Shown: positions 1 to 8,817, counted from the first letter of the stretch. The stretch: DNA of 64,000 nucleotides from Oceanobacillus jordanicus (GCF_022095695.1 NZ_JAIFZM010000004.1:1-64000), one strand, 5' to 3'. Numbers and translations are program-made. The notes: generated from the sequence alone by a model not told the origin.

Positions 1-5
1 AGCTT

Positions 6-848
6 ATGGTCTATCGTCTTGGGTTAATTGGATATCCGATTGAACATTCTCTTTCTCCATGGATTCATGAGTCCTTTATGAATCAAGTTAGAGTAAATGG
101 TAGCTATAGACGAATAGAAATTTCGCCTGATAAGAACTTTCAGGAAGAGATTTCCATGCTAAAACAGGAAAATTTAAAAGGCTTTAATATTACAGTCCCT
201 TATAAGCAGAAGATTCTTCCCTTTTTAGACCAGGTCGATCCCGGAGCAGCTGATATTGGTGCTGTTAATACAATTTGTGTTGAGGATGGGCAATGGATAG
301 GATATAACACAGATGGCATGGGTTATTTACGGTCGCTTGTAGAAGAATATCCAGAAATAATAAAACAGGATAATGTACATGTTTTACTACTTGGTGCAGG
401 TGGTGCTTGTAGGGGAATCTATCATGCTTTTGTGAATGCAGGTTTTAAAAACGTCGATATTGCAAATCGGACAATAGAAAAGGCAGAGGAAATTGCACTT
501 CTTCAAGGTGAGGGAACCGTGACAGAAGTGTTCACATTAGAAGAGGCAGCAAGACTAACTGGACGGTACGATCTCATTATCCAGACCTCTTCAGTGGGTA
601 TGAAACCAGAAACGGATACATCAATTATTCCATTAAACCAAATAAAAAAGGGCGCAATCGTAAGCGATATCGTTTACCAACCGATTAAGACTGCTTTTTT
701 ACAGCAGGCTGATGATCTTGGAGCAAAGCTCCACTACGGGCATACCATGTTATTGTACCAGGCACAGTATGCTTTTGAAATTTGGACAGGCAAGCGCGTA
801 CCTATTGGTGAGATGGATAGTGAATTAAAAACAATATTGGAAGGATGA
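6..848 (+). CDS. aroE: Shikimate dehydrogenase AroE
   Basis: Reduces 3-dehydroshikimate to shikimate with NADPH in the cytoplasmic chorismate pathway. The 280 residues match the family length. The N-terminal half carries the shikimate-binding SLSP motif (residues 15-18), catalytic Lys67 in NITVPYK, Asn88 in GAVNT and Asp103 in NTDG. The C-terminal half has the NADP-binding glycine loop GAGGA at 130-134 and the NRT phosphate-binding motif at 154-156. It is followed after 4 bases by yqeI, in the usual Bacillaceae order, so it is probably inside an operon that begins upstream of the window. Only 5 bases precede the ATG, so its SD site cannot be judged. Confidence 0.96.
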   Translation: MVYRLGLIGYPIEHSLSPWIHESFMNQVRVNGSYRRIEISPDKNFQEEISMLKQENLKGFNITVPYKQKILPFLDQVDPGAADIGAVNTICVEDGQWIGYNTDGMGYLRSLVEEYPEIIKQDNVHVLLLGAGGACRGIYHAFVNAGFKNVDIANRTIEKAEEIALLQGEGTVTEVFTLEEAARLTGRYDLIIQTSSVGMKPETDTSIIPLNQIKKGAIVSDIVYQPIKTAFLQQADDLGAKLHYGHTMLLYQAQYAFEIWTGKRVPIGEMDSELKTILEG

Positions 849-852
849 TACG

Positions 853-1143
853 ATGTTAACAGGTAAGCAGAAACGATTTTTGCGAGCTGAAGCAAATCAG
901 CTTAAGCCTATTTTCCAAGTAGGAAAAGATGGGGTAAATGACAACATGATAGAGCAAATAGGAGATGCACTCGAGAAGAGGGAATTACTTAAGGTAAGTA
1001 TTTTACAAAATTGCCTTGAGGATAAGCATACTGTTGCGGAAAAACTAGCAGAGGGAACGGGAGCGGAAATTGCTCAAATAATTGGAAACAATATTGTGCT
1101 TTACCGCGAGTCTGAAGAGAACAAACAGCTTTTACTTCCCTAA
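853..1143 (+). CDS. yqeI: YhbY/YqeI-type RNA-binding protein (CRM domain)
   Basis: A 96-residue single-domain protein of the CRS1-YhbY family, thought to bind the pre-50S ribosome. It opens with the family signature GKQKRFLRAEAN and continues with PIFQVGKDGV, whose Gly-rich stretch corresponds to the GxxG-like RNA-binding loop. It starts 4 bases after aroE, and nadD follows 16 bases downstream, so all three are probably co-transcribed. The exact biochemical role in Bacillus is unknown; association with ribosome assembly is family knowledge, not visible here. Confidence 0.92.
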   Translation: MLTGKQKRFLRAEANQLKPIFQVGKDGVNDNMIEQIGDALEKRELLKVSILQNCLEDKHTVAEKLAEGTGAEIAQIIGNNIVLYRESEENKQLLLP

Positions 1144-1159
1144 AGAAGGGGTGTTTTAT

Positions 1160-1726
1160 ATGAAGAAAGTAGGTATCCTAGGTGGCACGTTTGATCCTCC
1201 GCATCTTGGTCATCTCATGATTGCTGAGGAAGCGCGTGAAAAACTTGAATTAGAGGAAGTTTGGTTTATTCCTTCCTTTACTCCGCCACATAAAGCGGAT
1301 CTAGGTACAACTGCAGAAGATCGTATGAAAATGGTTAATTGTGCAATTAGTAATAATCCCTTTTTTAAGCTGAATACAATAGAAATAGATAGGACGGGAA
1401 AATCCTATACGATTGATACCATCAAGCGTTTAAAGGAAATGCACCCTGATCATGACTTCTATTTTATTATCGGCGCAGATATGGTGGAATATTTGCCGAA
1501 ATGGTATCAAATTGAAGAGTTAGTTAACTTAGTACAATTTGTAGGGGTTAAAAGAGCAGGATCGACATTAGACACGGATTACCCTGTAATAATCGTTGAT
1601 ATTCCTAGTGTTGACATTTCTTCCACAGATTTGAGGCAAAGGGTAAAATTAAATCAACAAATCACTTATCTAACCACAGAACGTGTGCAAGCGTATATTA
1701 AGGAGAATTATTTATATGGAAATTAG
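1160..1726 (+). CDS. nadD: Nicotinate-nucleotide adenylyltransferase NadD
   Basis: Transfers AMP from ATP to nicotinate mononucleotide to make deamido-NAD, an essential step of NAD synthesis. The 188 residues show the nucleotidyltransferase signature GGTFDPPHLGH (HxGH at 15-18) and the C-terminal ISSTDLR motif that corresponds to the ISSTxxR signature of the superfamily. The open frame extends upstream to 1082, but the ATG at 1160 is preceded by an AAGGGG SD site and gives the normal N-terminus. The stop overlaps the start of yqeK by 11 bases, indicating translational coupling. Confidence 0.96.
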   Translation: MKKVGILGGTFDPPHLGHLMIAEEAREKLELEEVWFIPSFTPPHKADLGTTAEDRMKMVNCAISNNPFFKLNTIEIDRTGKSYTIDTIKRLKEMHPDHDFYFIIGADMVEYLPKWYQIEELVNLVQFVGVKRAGSTLDTDYPVIIVDIPSVDISSTDLRQRVKLNQQITYLTTERVQAYIKENYLYGN

Positions 1727-2291
1727 TAAGGCGAAGGAGCTTGTAGAGCCTCACCTAACAGAGGCAAGGTTTGACCATTCACTTCGGGTAGCAGAAACAG
1801 CGCGCTATCTAGTTGATCTCTATGGTGGGTCAAAGGAAAAGGCGGAGTTAGCAGGAATTTTACACGATTATGCTAAGTATCGTCCTTTAAAAGAAATGGA
1901 ACAGCAAATCAAAGCATTTAACTTGCCTAACGATTTATTGGACTTTCATTCTGAGCTATGGCATGCACCAATTGGAGCAATTTTGGTTGAAGAGGAATGT
2001 GGCCTAAAAGACGAAGATATTAAGGGCGCTATCAAATACCATACAACTGGAAGAGCCAATATGACGAAGTTAGAAAAGATTATTTTTTTGGCTGACTATA
2101 TTGAACCAGGAAGAAGCTTTCCTGGCATAGAAGAAGTTAGAGAGTCGGCGAAAACAAATTTGGAGCATGCCTGCTGGCTAGCAGTTCGAAATACAATACA
2201 ATATTTAATAAGAAAAAATGCTAAAATCTACCCGGATACATTCCATGCTTACAATGATTTAAGCAGTCACATAAACGGAGGTAATGAATGA
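1716..2291 (+). CDS. yqeK: Bis(5'-nucleosyl)-tetraphosphatase (symmetrical) YqeK, HD domain
   Basis: HD-domain phosphohydrolase. YqeK proteins split the alarmone Ap4A symmetrically into two ADP. The HD signature is spread over the first half: His in FDHSLRVAETA and the His-Asp pair in GILHDYAK. Length is 191 residues. The ATG at 1716 has an AAGGAG site about 10 bases upstream, inside the end of nadD, and gives the usual N-terminus; the open frame itself begins at 1683. It abuts rsfS directly, the stop codon being followed at once by its ATG. Confidence 0.93.
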   Translation: MEISKAKELVEPHLTEARFDHSLRVAETARYLVDLYGGSKEKAELAGILHDYAKYRPLKEMEQQIKAFNLPNDLLDFHSELWHAPIGAILVEEECGLKDEDIKGAIKYHTTGRANMTKLEKIIFLADYIEPGRSFPGIEEVRESAKTNLEHACWLAVRNTIQYLIRKNAKIYPDTFHAYNDLSSHINGGNE

Positions 2292-2642
2292 ATGGAAAAT
2301 AAGGAAATTGTAAAATTAGCAGCAAAGGCTTGTGATGACAAGCGTGCAGAAGATATTACGGCACTTGATATGAATGAGGTGTCATTAGTTGCAGATTACT
2401 TTTTAATTTGCCATGCAAACACAGAAAGACAGGTTCAGGCAATAGCGCGAGGTATTAAAGAAGCGATGGATGAGGCAGGTGTAGCTGTTAGTCGAATTGA
2501 AGGCCTAGAACAATCCAGATGGGTTCTTGTTGATTTAGGTGACGTTGTATGTCATGTGTTCCATAGAGAAGAGCGTGTTTATTATAATCTTGAAAGACTC
2601 TGGGGAGACGCAGAACGCCTTCAGTTTGATCATGAGGGCTAG
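2292..2642 (+). CDS. rsfS: Ribosomal silencing factor RsfS
   Basis: Binds L14 (uL14) of the 50S subunit and blocks subunit joining when nutrients are short. The 116-residue protein contains the family core: a nucleotidyltransferase-like fold with DYFLICHANTERQVQAIA and a C-terminal WVLVDLGDVVCHVFHREERVYY-like block containing the conserved VDLGD and VHVF-type residues. It lies directly after yqeK and 4 bases before the methyltransferase gene, the conserved nadD-yqeK-rsfS order. Confidence 0.96.
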   Translation: MENKEIVKLAAKACDDKRAEDITALDMNEVSLVADYFLICHANTERQVQAIARGIKEAMDEAGVAVSRIEGLEQSRWVLVDLGDVVCHVFHREERVYYNLERLWGDAERLQFDHEG

Positions 2643-2646
2643 ATAG

Positions 2647-3405
2647 ATGGCCTATAAACAGATGGCTAACGTATACGACCGCCTCATGGAGAGTGCACCG
2701 TATGATGCCTGGCTTGAATTTACGCAATACATCTTTAAAGAATATGGAAAATCCGTACAAAAAATCGCTGATTTAGGTTGTGGCACTGGTGAGATAACCA
2801 AACGACTTGCGATGGAGGACTATCAGGTGATAGGTGTTGATTATTCCTCTGACATGCTAGCATATGCGGAACAAAAGTGTAGTAATGCAGGCCTTAAAGT
2901 CCAGTGGTTAAATCAGGATCTAAAAGAATTACAAGGCCTTGGGGATTTGGATGCAGCTATTAGCTATTGTGATGTAATCAACTATATTACTGAGGAAAAT
3001 GATTTAACAAGCGTCTTTCAAGGAGTGGCGGATAGCCTTAAAGAAGATGGGCTGTTCATTTTTGATGTGCATTCCATCCATCAAGTCGAAAATAACTACG
3101 TAAACCAAACCTTTGCAGATGTACTGGAAGATGCTTCCTATATTTGGTTCTGTCATCAAGGAGAGGTGCCAGGAGAAATGTTTCATGAGTTGACTTTTTT
3201 TCAGTATCAAGAGGACGACACATATGTACGATTTGATGAAAATCATCACCAACGGACATATAAACCGAATTTTTATATAAATTTATTAAAGAGGACAGGC
3301 TTTAAAAACATAAAAGTACACGGGGATTTCCAGGAGAATGAAGAAATTGACTTGGAACATGCGGAGAGAATCTTTTTTTCAGCTGAAAAAGGGAAGGATA
3401 GTTAA
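2647..3405 (+). CDS. yqeM: Class I SAM-dependent methyltransferase YqeM
   Basis: Rossmann-fold methyltransferase of 252 residues. Motif I (IADLGCGTGEIT, about residues 40-51) is the SAM-binding glycine loop; an acidic residue closes strand 2 (VIGVDYS), and the post-I/motif II blocks (LDAAISYCDVINYI) are present. The substrate is not known for YqeM. It ends the rsfS transcription unit: an intrinsic terminator overlaps its stop codon. In B. subtilis, from memory, comER lies between this gene and comEA; here only 93 bases separate them. Confidence 0.88.
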   Translation: MAYKQMANVYDRLMESAPYDAWLEFTQYIFKEYGKSVQKIADLGCGTGEITKRLAMEDYQVIGVDYSSDMLAYAEQKCSNAGLKVQWLNQDLKELQGLGDLDAAISYCDVINYITEENDLTSVFQGVADSLKEDGLFIFDVHSIHQVENNYVNQTFADVLEDASYIWFCHQGEVPGEMFHELTFFQYQEDDTYVRFDENHHQRTYKPNFYINLLKRTGFKNIKVHGDFQENEEIDLEHAERIFFSAEKGKDS

Positions 3406-3424
3406 ACTATCCTCCTCTTTTTTT
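3385..3424 (+). terminator. Rho-independent terminator after yqeM
   Basis: Stem GGATAGT/ACTATCC around the yqeM stop codon, extended by A-rich and T-rich flanks and followed by seven T residues. The terminator overlaps the 3' end of the coding region. Confidence 0.85.
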
Positions 3425-3498
3425 GTTTGAAGGAATACGAGAGTTGGTATCGAATATAAAAGATATCCCCTAATTTTAATGAAAGGAGATGGAAAACG

Positions 3499-4092
3499 TT
3501 GTTAAAAACAGTAAAAAAAGCGGGGATCTTTATTGTCGCGGCTGCTGTTATGATCCTGTTTCTGTTTCTCTCAAGAGATAATTCTACTACAGGTGATAAA
3601 AACCTCAATCAAGTAACCCCCTCCCAAACGGATGATCCTCCGGACGATACTGAAGATGCCTCTGTCGAGGATGTTTCAATTTATGTCGATATTAAAGGAG
3701 AGGTAAACAATCCTGGTGTCTTTGAAGCTACTCTAGGGGAACGAGTCCATGATATGGTCCAAAGAGCTGGTGGCTTCACAAATGAAGCTGATCAAACTCA
3801 AGTAAATCTTGCACAAAAGGTACATGATGAGATGAGTATTATTGTCCCGACAACCGGAGACGTTATTGAAAATGTGTCCAATAACGAGATAGGCTCAGAA
3901 AAGGTACATCTTAATTCGGCTGGCAAAGAAGAAATTGAGACACTGAGTGGGATTGGGCCGAGTAAAGCAGAGGCAATTATTGCTTATCGAGAAGAAAATG
4001 GACTTTTTCAATCGTTGGAAGATTTACTTAAAGTTTCGGGAATTGGTGAAAAAACAATCGAACAGTTACAAGATTCTATTCAAGTGCCATAA
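3499..4092 (+). CDS. comEA: Late competence protein ComEA, DNA receptor
   Basis: Membrane-anchored receptor that binds double-stranded DNA outside the cell during transformation. The 197-residue protein has an N-terminal membrane segment (about residues 8-25), an acidic Thr/Asp-rich linker, an SLBB-type domain (VDIKGEVNNPGVFE to about residue 120) and two C-terminal helix-hairpin-helix motifs, recognisable as LSGIGPSKAEAII and VSGIGEKTIEQL. It starts with TTG at 3499, supported by a strong AAAGGAGAT site 9 bases upstream. A structured repeat separates it from comEB. Confidence 0.95.
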   Translation: MLKTVKKAGIFIVAAAVMILFLFLSRDNSTTGDKNLNQVTPSQTDDPPDDTEDASVEDVSIYVDIKGEVNNPGVFEATLGERVHDMVQRAGGFTNEADQTQVNLAQKVHDEMSIIVPTTGDVIENVSNNEIGSEKVHLNSAGKEEIETLSGIGPSKAEAIIAYREENGLFQSLEDLLKVSGIGEKTIEQLQDSIQVP

Positions 4093-4096
4093 CCAC

Positions 4097-4250
4097 TTTA
4101 TCCCGGTGCAACCGTCCGTAAGACTCCCACTTCCAAACATGAAGTGAAACTGTAAGTTATAGTGGGAATAAACGGACGCTAACACCCCGATTCGTTCAAC
4201 TAACAATCAGTGGGGGAAATGAAAACCTCGCTGATTGAAGTTTCACTTTA
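4097..4250. repeat. Structured intergenic repeat, copy A
   Basis: About 154 bp between comEA and comEB that recurs, inverted, at 12436-12585. It holds an outer CGTCCGT/ACGGACG stem (4113-4119 with 4172-4178) around an inner ACTCCCACT/AGTGGGAAT stem, and a terminal hairpin of ATCAG type (4206-4215 with 4226-4235) that keeps pairing through G.T wobbles. Both copies begin and end with TTTAT. No transposase is nearby. It resembles the non-autonomous, hairpin-ended elements of the IS200/IS605 type, but that is inference. Confidence 0.8.
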
Positions 4251-4312
4251 TTGACGAACAGAAATAACGAAAGGTAAACTACTAATAGCATATTGAAAAA
4301 GGGGGCTTAATA

Positions 4313-4888
4313 ATGGAAAGAATATCGTGGGATCAGTATTTTATGGCACAAAGTCAGCTACTCGCATTGAGAAGTACCTGTACTAGATTGATGGTAGGTG
4401 CGTCCATTGTAAGAGATAAGCGAATTATTGCTGGTGGCTATAATGGGAGTGTCTCCGGAAGTATCCACTGTATTGATGAAGGCTGTTATGTAGTGGATGG
4501 TCATTGCGTACGAACCGTGCATGCAGAAGCAAATGCATTATTACAATGTGCTAAATTTGGGGTACCAACGCAAGATGCGGATGTCTACGTAACTCATTTC
4601 CCATGCCTCCAATGTTCTAAGCAATTAATTCAAGCAGGTATTAAAACGATCTATTATAAAGAAGATTATCGAAACAATGAATATGCCATTCAGTTATTTA
4701 AAGAAGCTGGCGTTTCTGTGAAAAAGGTTGCCTTGGATTACTTAGCTGTAGATTTAAATTATCAAGAAAAACAAAACTATGTTGACGAGTTGCTTGCTAT
4801 GTTGTCGGATAGTACCGAGCATAAGGAATTTGAAAAACTAAAAGAGAAAGCGGATGCCTTATTTTCCGCAACAACTAGTAGGGGTTAA
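4313..4888 (+). CDS. comEB: ComEB, dCMP deaminase family protein
   Basis: Zinc-dependent deoxycytidylate deaminase family: dCMP to dUMP for thymidylate synthesis. The zinc site is visible as HAEANAL (His and catalytic Glu) and PCLQCSKQLI (two Cys). Length is 191 residues, with a C-terminal extension beyond the usual ~150-residue catalytic domain. It is preceded by an AAAGGGGGC SD site and followed 2 bases later by comEC. In B. subtilis, from memory, ComEB helps place the competence machinery but its enzymatic activity is not needed for transformation. Confidence 0.93.
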   Translation: MERISWDQYFMAQSQLLALRSTCTRLMVGASIVRDKRIIAGGYNGSVSGSIHCIDEGCYVVDGHCVRTVHAEANALLQCAKFGVPTQDADVYVTHFPCLQCSKQLIQAGIKTIYYKEDYRNNEYAIQLFKEAGVSVKKVALDYLAVDLNYQEKQNYVDELLAMLSDSTEHKEFEKLKEKADALFSATTSRG

Positions 4889-4890
4889 GC

Positions 4891-7173
4891 TTGAAAGGAA
4901 ACTGGCATATCGTAGCGATGGCTGTCACGGTTAGTATTATCACCGTTCTGACATCGAATTATCTCTTTGGTACCTGCTATATTATATGGCTTGGATACTT
5001 ATTATTTCAAAGAAGGCTGAGAAAGGTTACGTTACTTCTGGCTTCAGCCTTCCTTTGCTTTTTCCTCCTCTACATTCCAAAGATCCAAGATTCCCAACCT
5101 GGATTCTCAGGAACCTCGCTTCCTGAACAAAGCTTTATTGGTCAAATTAACGGGCCGATCGAAAAGAACCCAACACACATCCAATTCACCTTTGAAGATA
5201 ACGCCACTAATCAACGTTACCTCGTTATGTACTTCCAAAATGATGCTCCAGAAACATTAACCTCATCTCATTTAAAGTCTGGCGCTACTTGCGAATTCCA
5301 GGGGGTTCCAGAACGCCCTAATCCGAGTACGAATCCTGGAGAATTTAACTATCGGGACTATTTAGCTTCGAAGAAAATAACGTATCAAGTAAATTTAAAC
5401 GCTTTACATGACGTTACCTGTACAGGCCAAGACTTATTTCACCGCTTTTACACCTTACGTGAAAATTTATCCACCTATATAGATAAACGAGTATCTTCAA
5501 ATACGAGTGCCTGGATGAAGGGCTTAGTACTGGGAGATGATTCCGCAATCCCCGAAGATACCATTGAACTTTTTCAACGATGGAGTCTATCTCATCTTTT
5601 GGCAATTTCAGGTTTACATGTTGGTTTATTTGTGGCTTTTTTGTATTTCGCCCTACTAAAACTCAATTTGCTTACAAAAGAAAAAGCACAGTGGCTTATA
5701 CTATTTTTACTTCCTGCCTATGCAGTTGTAGCTGGAGGAGAGCCTTCGATTTGGCGTGCAAGCATGATGGTACTATGTTTTATCCTCTTAAGAAAATTTA
5801 AGAGAGCCTTTAGTTACACCGACGTCCTTAGTTTTGTGTTTCTACTATTTGTTTTAATCAATCCTTATATGGTTTACCATGTTGGGTTTCAACTTTCATT
5901 TCTCGTTACGCTAGGATTACTTCTCTCACAAAAATGGCTTTCTAATTCAAATTCACTGATAGAACAAGGGTTAAAGATTAGCTTTGTAGCCCAAATGATG
6001 ATCCTTCCATTGTTGTTCCATCATTTCTACATTTTTCAGCCACTCTCTGTCTTGGTCAACACGCTTGTCGTTCCATATTTCTCTATTCTGATCATTCCCT
6101 CCATGTTCCTTTTTCTTCTCATTTCTCCTTTCCCGATTATCAATCTCTTCGATAAGTTATTTTCAATGGCGCAAAATGTACTTTTAACTTTGCTTACGTT
6201 CTTTGACGAGCATGTTAATTATCCATGGACAATGGACGGAATGGCAATTGAGTTTGTTGCTGTCTATTACGGGTTATTTTTTGTTTTTATGTATTATGTA
6301 CAAAACAAAGACAACAAAAATGCATTTGTCGCCGGCTCAACTATCGTGATTTTTGTTTCGTACTTTGTAGCTATACCCTATTTCTCGCCGTATGGAGTGG
6401 TTACAATGCTTGATATTGGGCAGGGAGATGCCTATGTTGTTGAATTGCCATACCGCAAAGGAGTTTTTTTAATAGATGCGGGCGCTGGTGTATCGTTTCC
6501 TGAACGAACACCAACCAACTCGAAATATAAACAAATTATTCAGCCCTATTTAAAATCGAGAGGGGTTACCAAGCTTGATGCCATTATAATAACGCATAAG
6601 GATATTGATCATTCCGGTAGTGTCCAATATTTGGCAGAGGAGTATAAGACAGATCAGATTATAGTGAGTGATTATTATGAGATTGATCAGAGGTCAAAAG
6701 AATTATGGAATCAAAAAAATATTGCAGTTCAGCGTGTTAAACAGGGGGATCAACTTAATTTGGGCGGACAACAGCTACATGTGCTGGCACCAATGAATGA
6801 TAAAGGATCTCCAAATGAAAATTCAATCGTACTACTAGCAGAACTTGGTGGACAATCATGGCTATTCACCGGTGATATTGGCAGAGAGGAAGAAAAGGAG
6901 CTTATGCGTTCTTACGAGCATTTATCTATTGATGTATTAAAAGTTGCGCATCATGGTAGTAGTTCATCATCGGATGATGCATTTTTAGACCATATCGAGC
7001 CAGAAATTGGGTTGATATCAGCTGGAAGGAATAATAGGTATGGCCATCCAACTGAGGAAGTCATTGCTGGATTGGAGAATATTGAAGCCACGATTTTACG
7101 AACAGATAAAGATGGAGCGGTACAGTTTGTATTTACCCAAGAAGCAGGAACCTTTTATAAATTTCTACCATAG
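4891..7173 (+). CDS. comEC: ComEC/Rec2 DNA translocation channel
   Basis: Polytopic inner-membrane protein that forms the channel for single-stranded DNA entry. The 760 residues comprise N-terminal membrane helices, an extracellular OB-like domain (about 70-170), the Competence domain with many membrane segments (about 210-490) and a C-terminal metallo-beta-lactamase-like domain carrying THKDIDHSG, matching the HxHxDH-type site (here Lys in the second His position), which may act as the nuclease. It begins with TTG two bases after comEB. Its 3' end is followed by ~180 bases and then the convergent yqzM gene. Confidence 0.95.
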   Translation: MKGNWHIVAMAVTVSIITVLTSNYLFGTCYIIWLGYLLFQRRLRKVTLLLASAFLCFFLLYIPKIQDSQPGFSGTSLPEQSFIGQINGPIEKNPTHIQFTFEDNATNQRYLVMYFQNDAPETLTSSHLKSGATCEFQGVPERPNPSTNPGEFNYRDYLASKKITYQVNLNALHDVTCTGQDLFHRFYTLRENLSTYIDKRVSSNTSAWMKGLVLGDDSAIPEDTIELFQRWSLSHLLAISGLHVGLFVAFLYFALLKLNLLTKEKAQWLILFLLPAYAVVAGGEPSIWRASMMVLCFILLRKFKRAFSYTDVLSFVFLLFVLINPYMVYHVGFQLSFLVTLGLLLSQKWLSNSNSLIEQGLKISFVAQMMILPLLFHHFYIFQPLSVLVNTLVVPYFSILIIPSMFLFLLISPFPIINLFDKLFSMAQNVLLTLLTFFDEHVNYPWTMDGMAIEFVAVYYGLFFVFMYYVQNKDNKNAFVAGSTIVIFVSYFVAIPYFSPYGVVTMLDIGQGDAYVVELPYRKGVFLIDAGAGVSFPERTPTNSKYKQIIQPYLKSRGVTKLDAIIITHKDIDHSGSVQYLAEEYKTDQIIVSDYYEIDQRSKELWNQKNIAVQRVKQGDQLNLGGQQLHVLAPMNDKGSPNENSIVLLAELGGQSWLFTGDIGREEEKELMRSYEHLSIDVLKVAHHGSSSSSDDAFLDHIEPEIGLISAGRNNRYGHPTEEVIAGLENIEATILRTDKDGAVQFVFTQEAGTFYKFLP

Positions 7174-7276
7174 GATAACGTATGACCAAAAGCGCAGTGT
7201 TAGGTTAAGAAGCAAAGCTAGCCTGATGGTGCTACTTTCATTAAAGAATGCTACGTGCTCATTTTATAACTCCAAG

Positions 7277-7306
7277 AAAAAAGAGACTGTATCGGAGCAG
7301 TCTCTT
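7277..7306 (-). terminator. Terminator of yqzM
   Basis: Perfect 9-bp stem AAGAGACTG/CAGTCTCTT with an 8-base loop. A T tract (TTTTCTT) follows on the minus strand only, so it serves yqzM; on the plus strand there is no T tail, leaving the end of the comE transcript unexplained. Confidence 0.75.
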
Positions 7307-7354
7307 GGTTAATCAGCACGGCATATTGCTGACTACTTATTACTTTATTCACGT

Positions 7355-7489
7355 CTAACGGCCGGCTACGCTGATAATGACACCGATCGCAAAAATTAAA
7401 GTGAAGAAAATAAATGAAAAAGCAAAGCCTTTAATGGAATCAACTACATCATTGTTTTTGGATTGTACATTCTTTTCAAAATCATTCAC
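7355..7489 (-). CDS. yqzM: Small membrane protein YqzM
   Basis: A 44-residue protein on the minus strand. It begins NDFEKNVQSKNNDVVDSIKG and has one hydrophobic helix (about residues 22-42), ending GR. The acidic head and the position between comEC and holA match YqzM of Bacillus, a small membrane protein of unknown function. It starts with GTG, supported by an AGGAGGGG SD site 6 bases upstream (7495-7502). The gene has its own terminator downstream. Confidence 0.85.
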   Translation of the reverse strand: MNDFEKNVQSKNNDVVDSIKGFAFSFIFFTLIFAIGVIISVAGR

Positions 7490-7800
7490 TTTTACCCCTC
7501 CTATATCACCATTTAGTATAAATTAAAAACGTTAAAAAATCCACTTATGGCTAAATATTTGTTACAGACAATTTATACGTCTCCAATTATAGAAAGACTT
7601 AACAACCATACTTTAAGACATGATGGATACTCTATAAAGGAGAACAAATATCGTTTTGCTGATAGTTCCTAGGCCTTGAAGCAAAGCGTTTATATAGATA
7701 TCGGAGGGAAATAACGAAGTTTATTTCCCTCTAAAAATTCCTTGCTATTCCACCTTTGAAGACGTACCATTATGGTATACATAGTAGTGGAGTGAGTGGA
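7490..7800. other. Gene-free region between yqzM and holA with a strong hairpin
   Basis: A 311-base spacer with no credible gene. It holds a perfect 11-bp inverted repeat GAGGGAAATAA/TTATTTCCCTC (7704-7714 with 7721-7731) that lacks a T tail on either strand, and a palindrome TACCAT-t-ATGGTA (7765-7777) overlapping an extended -10 candidate (TG-G-TATACA, 7773-7781) just before holA. Confidence 0.6.
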
Positions 7801-8817
7801 ATGAGTTATCTGGAAGTCATGAAAAGTTTGAAAAAAGAAGTTGCTCCGGTTTATATGATTTACGGAACGGAAACATATTTTATCGAGAAACTTAAAAAGG
7901 AACTAATAAAGCAGGTGTTAGGTCAGGAGAAGGAAAATCTTTCGATATATGAATTAGATGAGACACCAATTCAAGAGGTCGTTACGGATACGGAAACCTA
8001 TCCTTTTTTTGGTGGTAGGAAGTTAGTTTTTGCAAATAACCCAGTCTTTTTAAAAGCTAAGCCTGATAAATTATCCTTTGAACATGAGGTAAGTACATTA
8101 GAAACATACCTTTCTAATCCTGTTGATTACACGGTCCTTGTGTTGATAGCACCATATGAAAAAATCGATGAACGAAAGAAAGTAAGCAAGCTACTTAAAA
8201 AGCAAGCAACAGTGGCAGTATGTAACCCGGTAAAAGAATATGAAGTCAATAAATGGATTAAAGACTTAGCTGTTCAATTTAAAGTGAGCATTGCTCCTGA
8301 TGCATTGGAAATTTTTGAATCAGAGTTGTCAACTAACCTGCAGATGTTAGAGAATGAATTGATGAAGTTGGCATTATATGTAGGAGAGGATGGAGTTATC
8401 ACAAGGGAGATAGCAGAACAGTTAATTGCACATACTGCAGATAACTCATCGCTTCGTTTGGTTGATGCTGTAATAGAGGGAGATTTGTATAAGGCAATCT
8501 CTATCTCCAAAGATTTGCAGAAATTGAAGGAAGAACCAATTGCCCTAATTGGATTGCTTAGTTTTCAGTTTCGCACCATCTTAAGAGTAAAACTGTTAAA
8601 ACAGAAGGGTTATACACAGTCCCAGATGCAAAAGCAACTTGGTGTACACCCTTATGTTATTAAAATTGCCTTAAGCAGGGAGAAGAAATTTCAGCTTCAT
8701 GTGTTGCAACATATAATGGACAAGCTTGCTAATGCCGATGCAGCAATGAAAGTTGGCGGAATGGAAAAAGAGCTTACACTGGAACTTTTGCTTTATGATT
8801 TAGTCCAGATAAGATGA
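7801..8817 (+). CDS. holA: DNA polymerase III delta subunit HolA
   Basis: Clamp-loader delta subunit that opens the beta sliding clamp. The 338 residues show the YqeN/HolA pattern: an AAA+-like N-terminal domain starting SLKKEVAPVYMIYGTETYF, no functional P-loop, a helical middle (SLRLVDAVIEGD), and a C-terminal collar domain. The open frame begins at 7756, but the ATG at 7801 matches the family N-terminus and lies after a purine-rich GGAGTGAG stretch. rpsT lies convergently downstream and shares a terminator. Confidence 0.93.
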   Translation: MSYLEVMKSLKKEVAPVYMIYGTETYFIEKLKKELIKQVLGQEKENLSIYELDETPIQEVVTDTETYPFFGGRKLVFANNPVFLKAKPDKLSFEHEVSTLETYLSNPVDYTVLVLIAPYEKIDERKKVSKLLKKQATVAVCNPVKEYEVNKWIKDLAVQFKVSIAPDALEIFESELSTNLQMLENELMKLALYVGEDGVITREIAEQLIAHTADNSSLRLVDAVIEGDLYKAISISKDLQKLKEEPIALIGLLSFQFRTILRVKLLKQKGYTQSQMQKQLGVHPYVIKIALSREKKFQLHVLQHIMDKLANADAAMKVGGMEKELTLELLLYDLVQIR

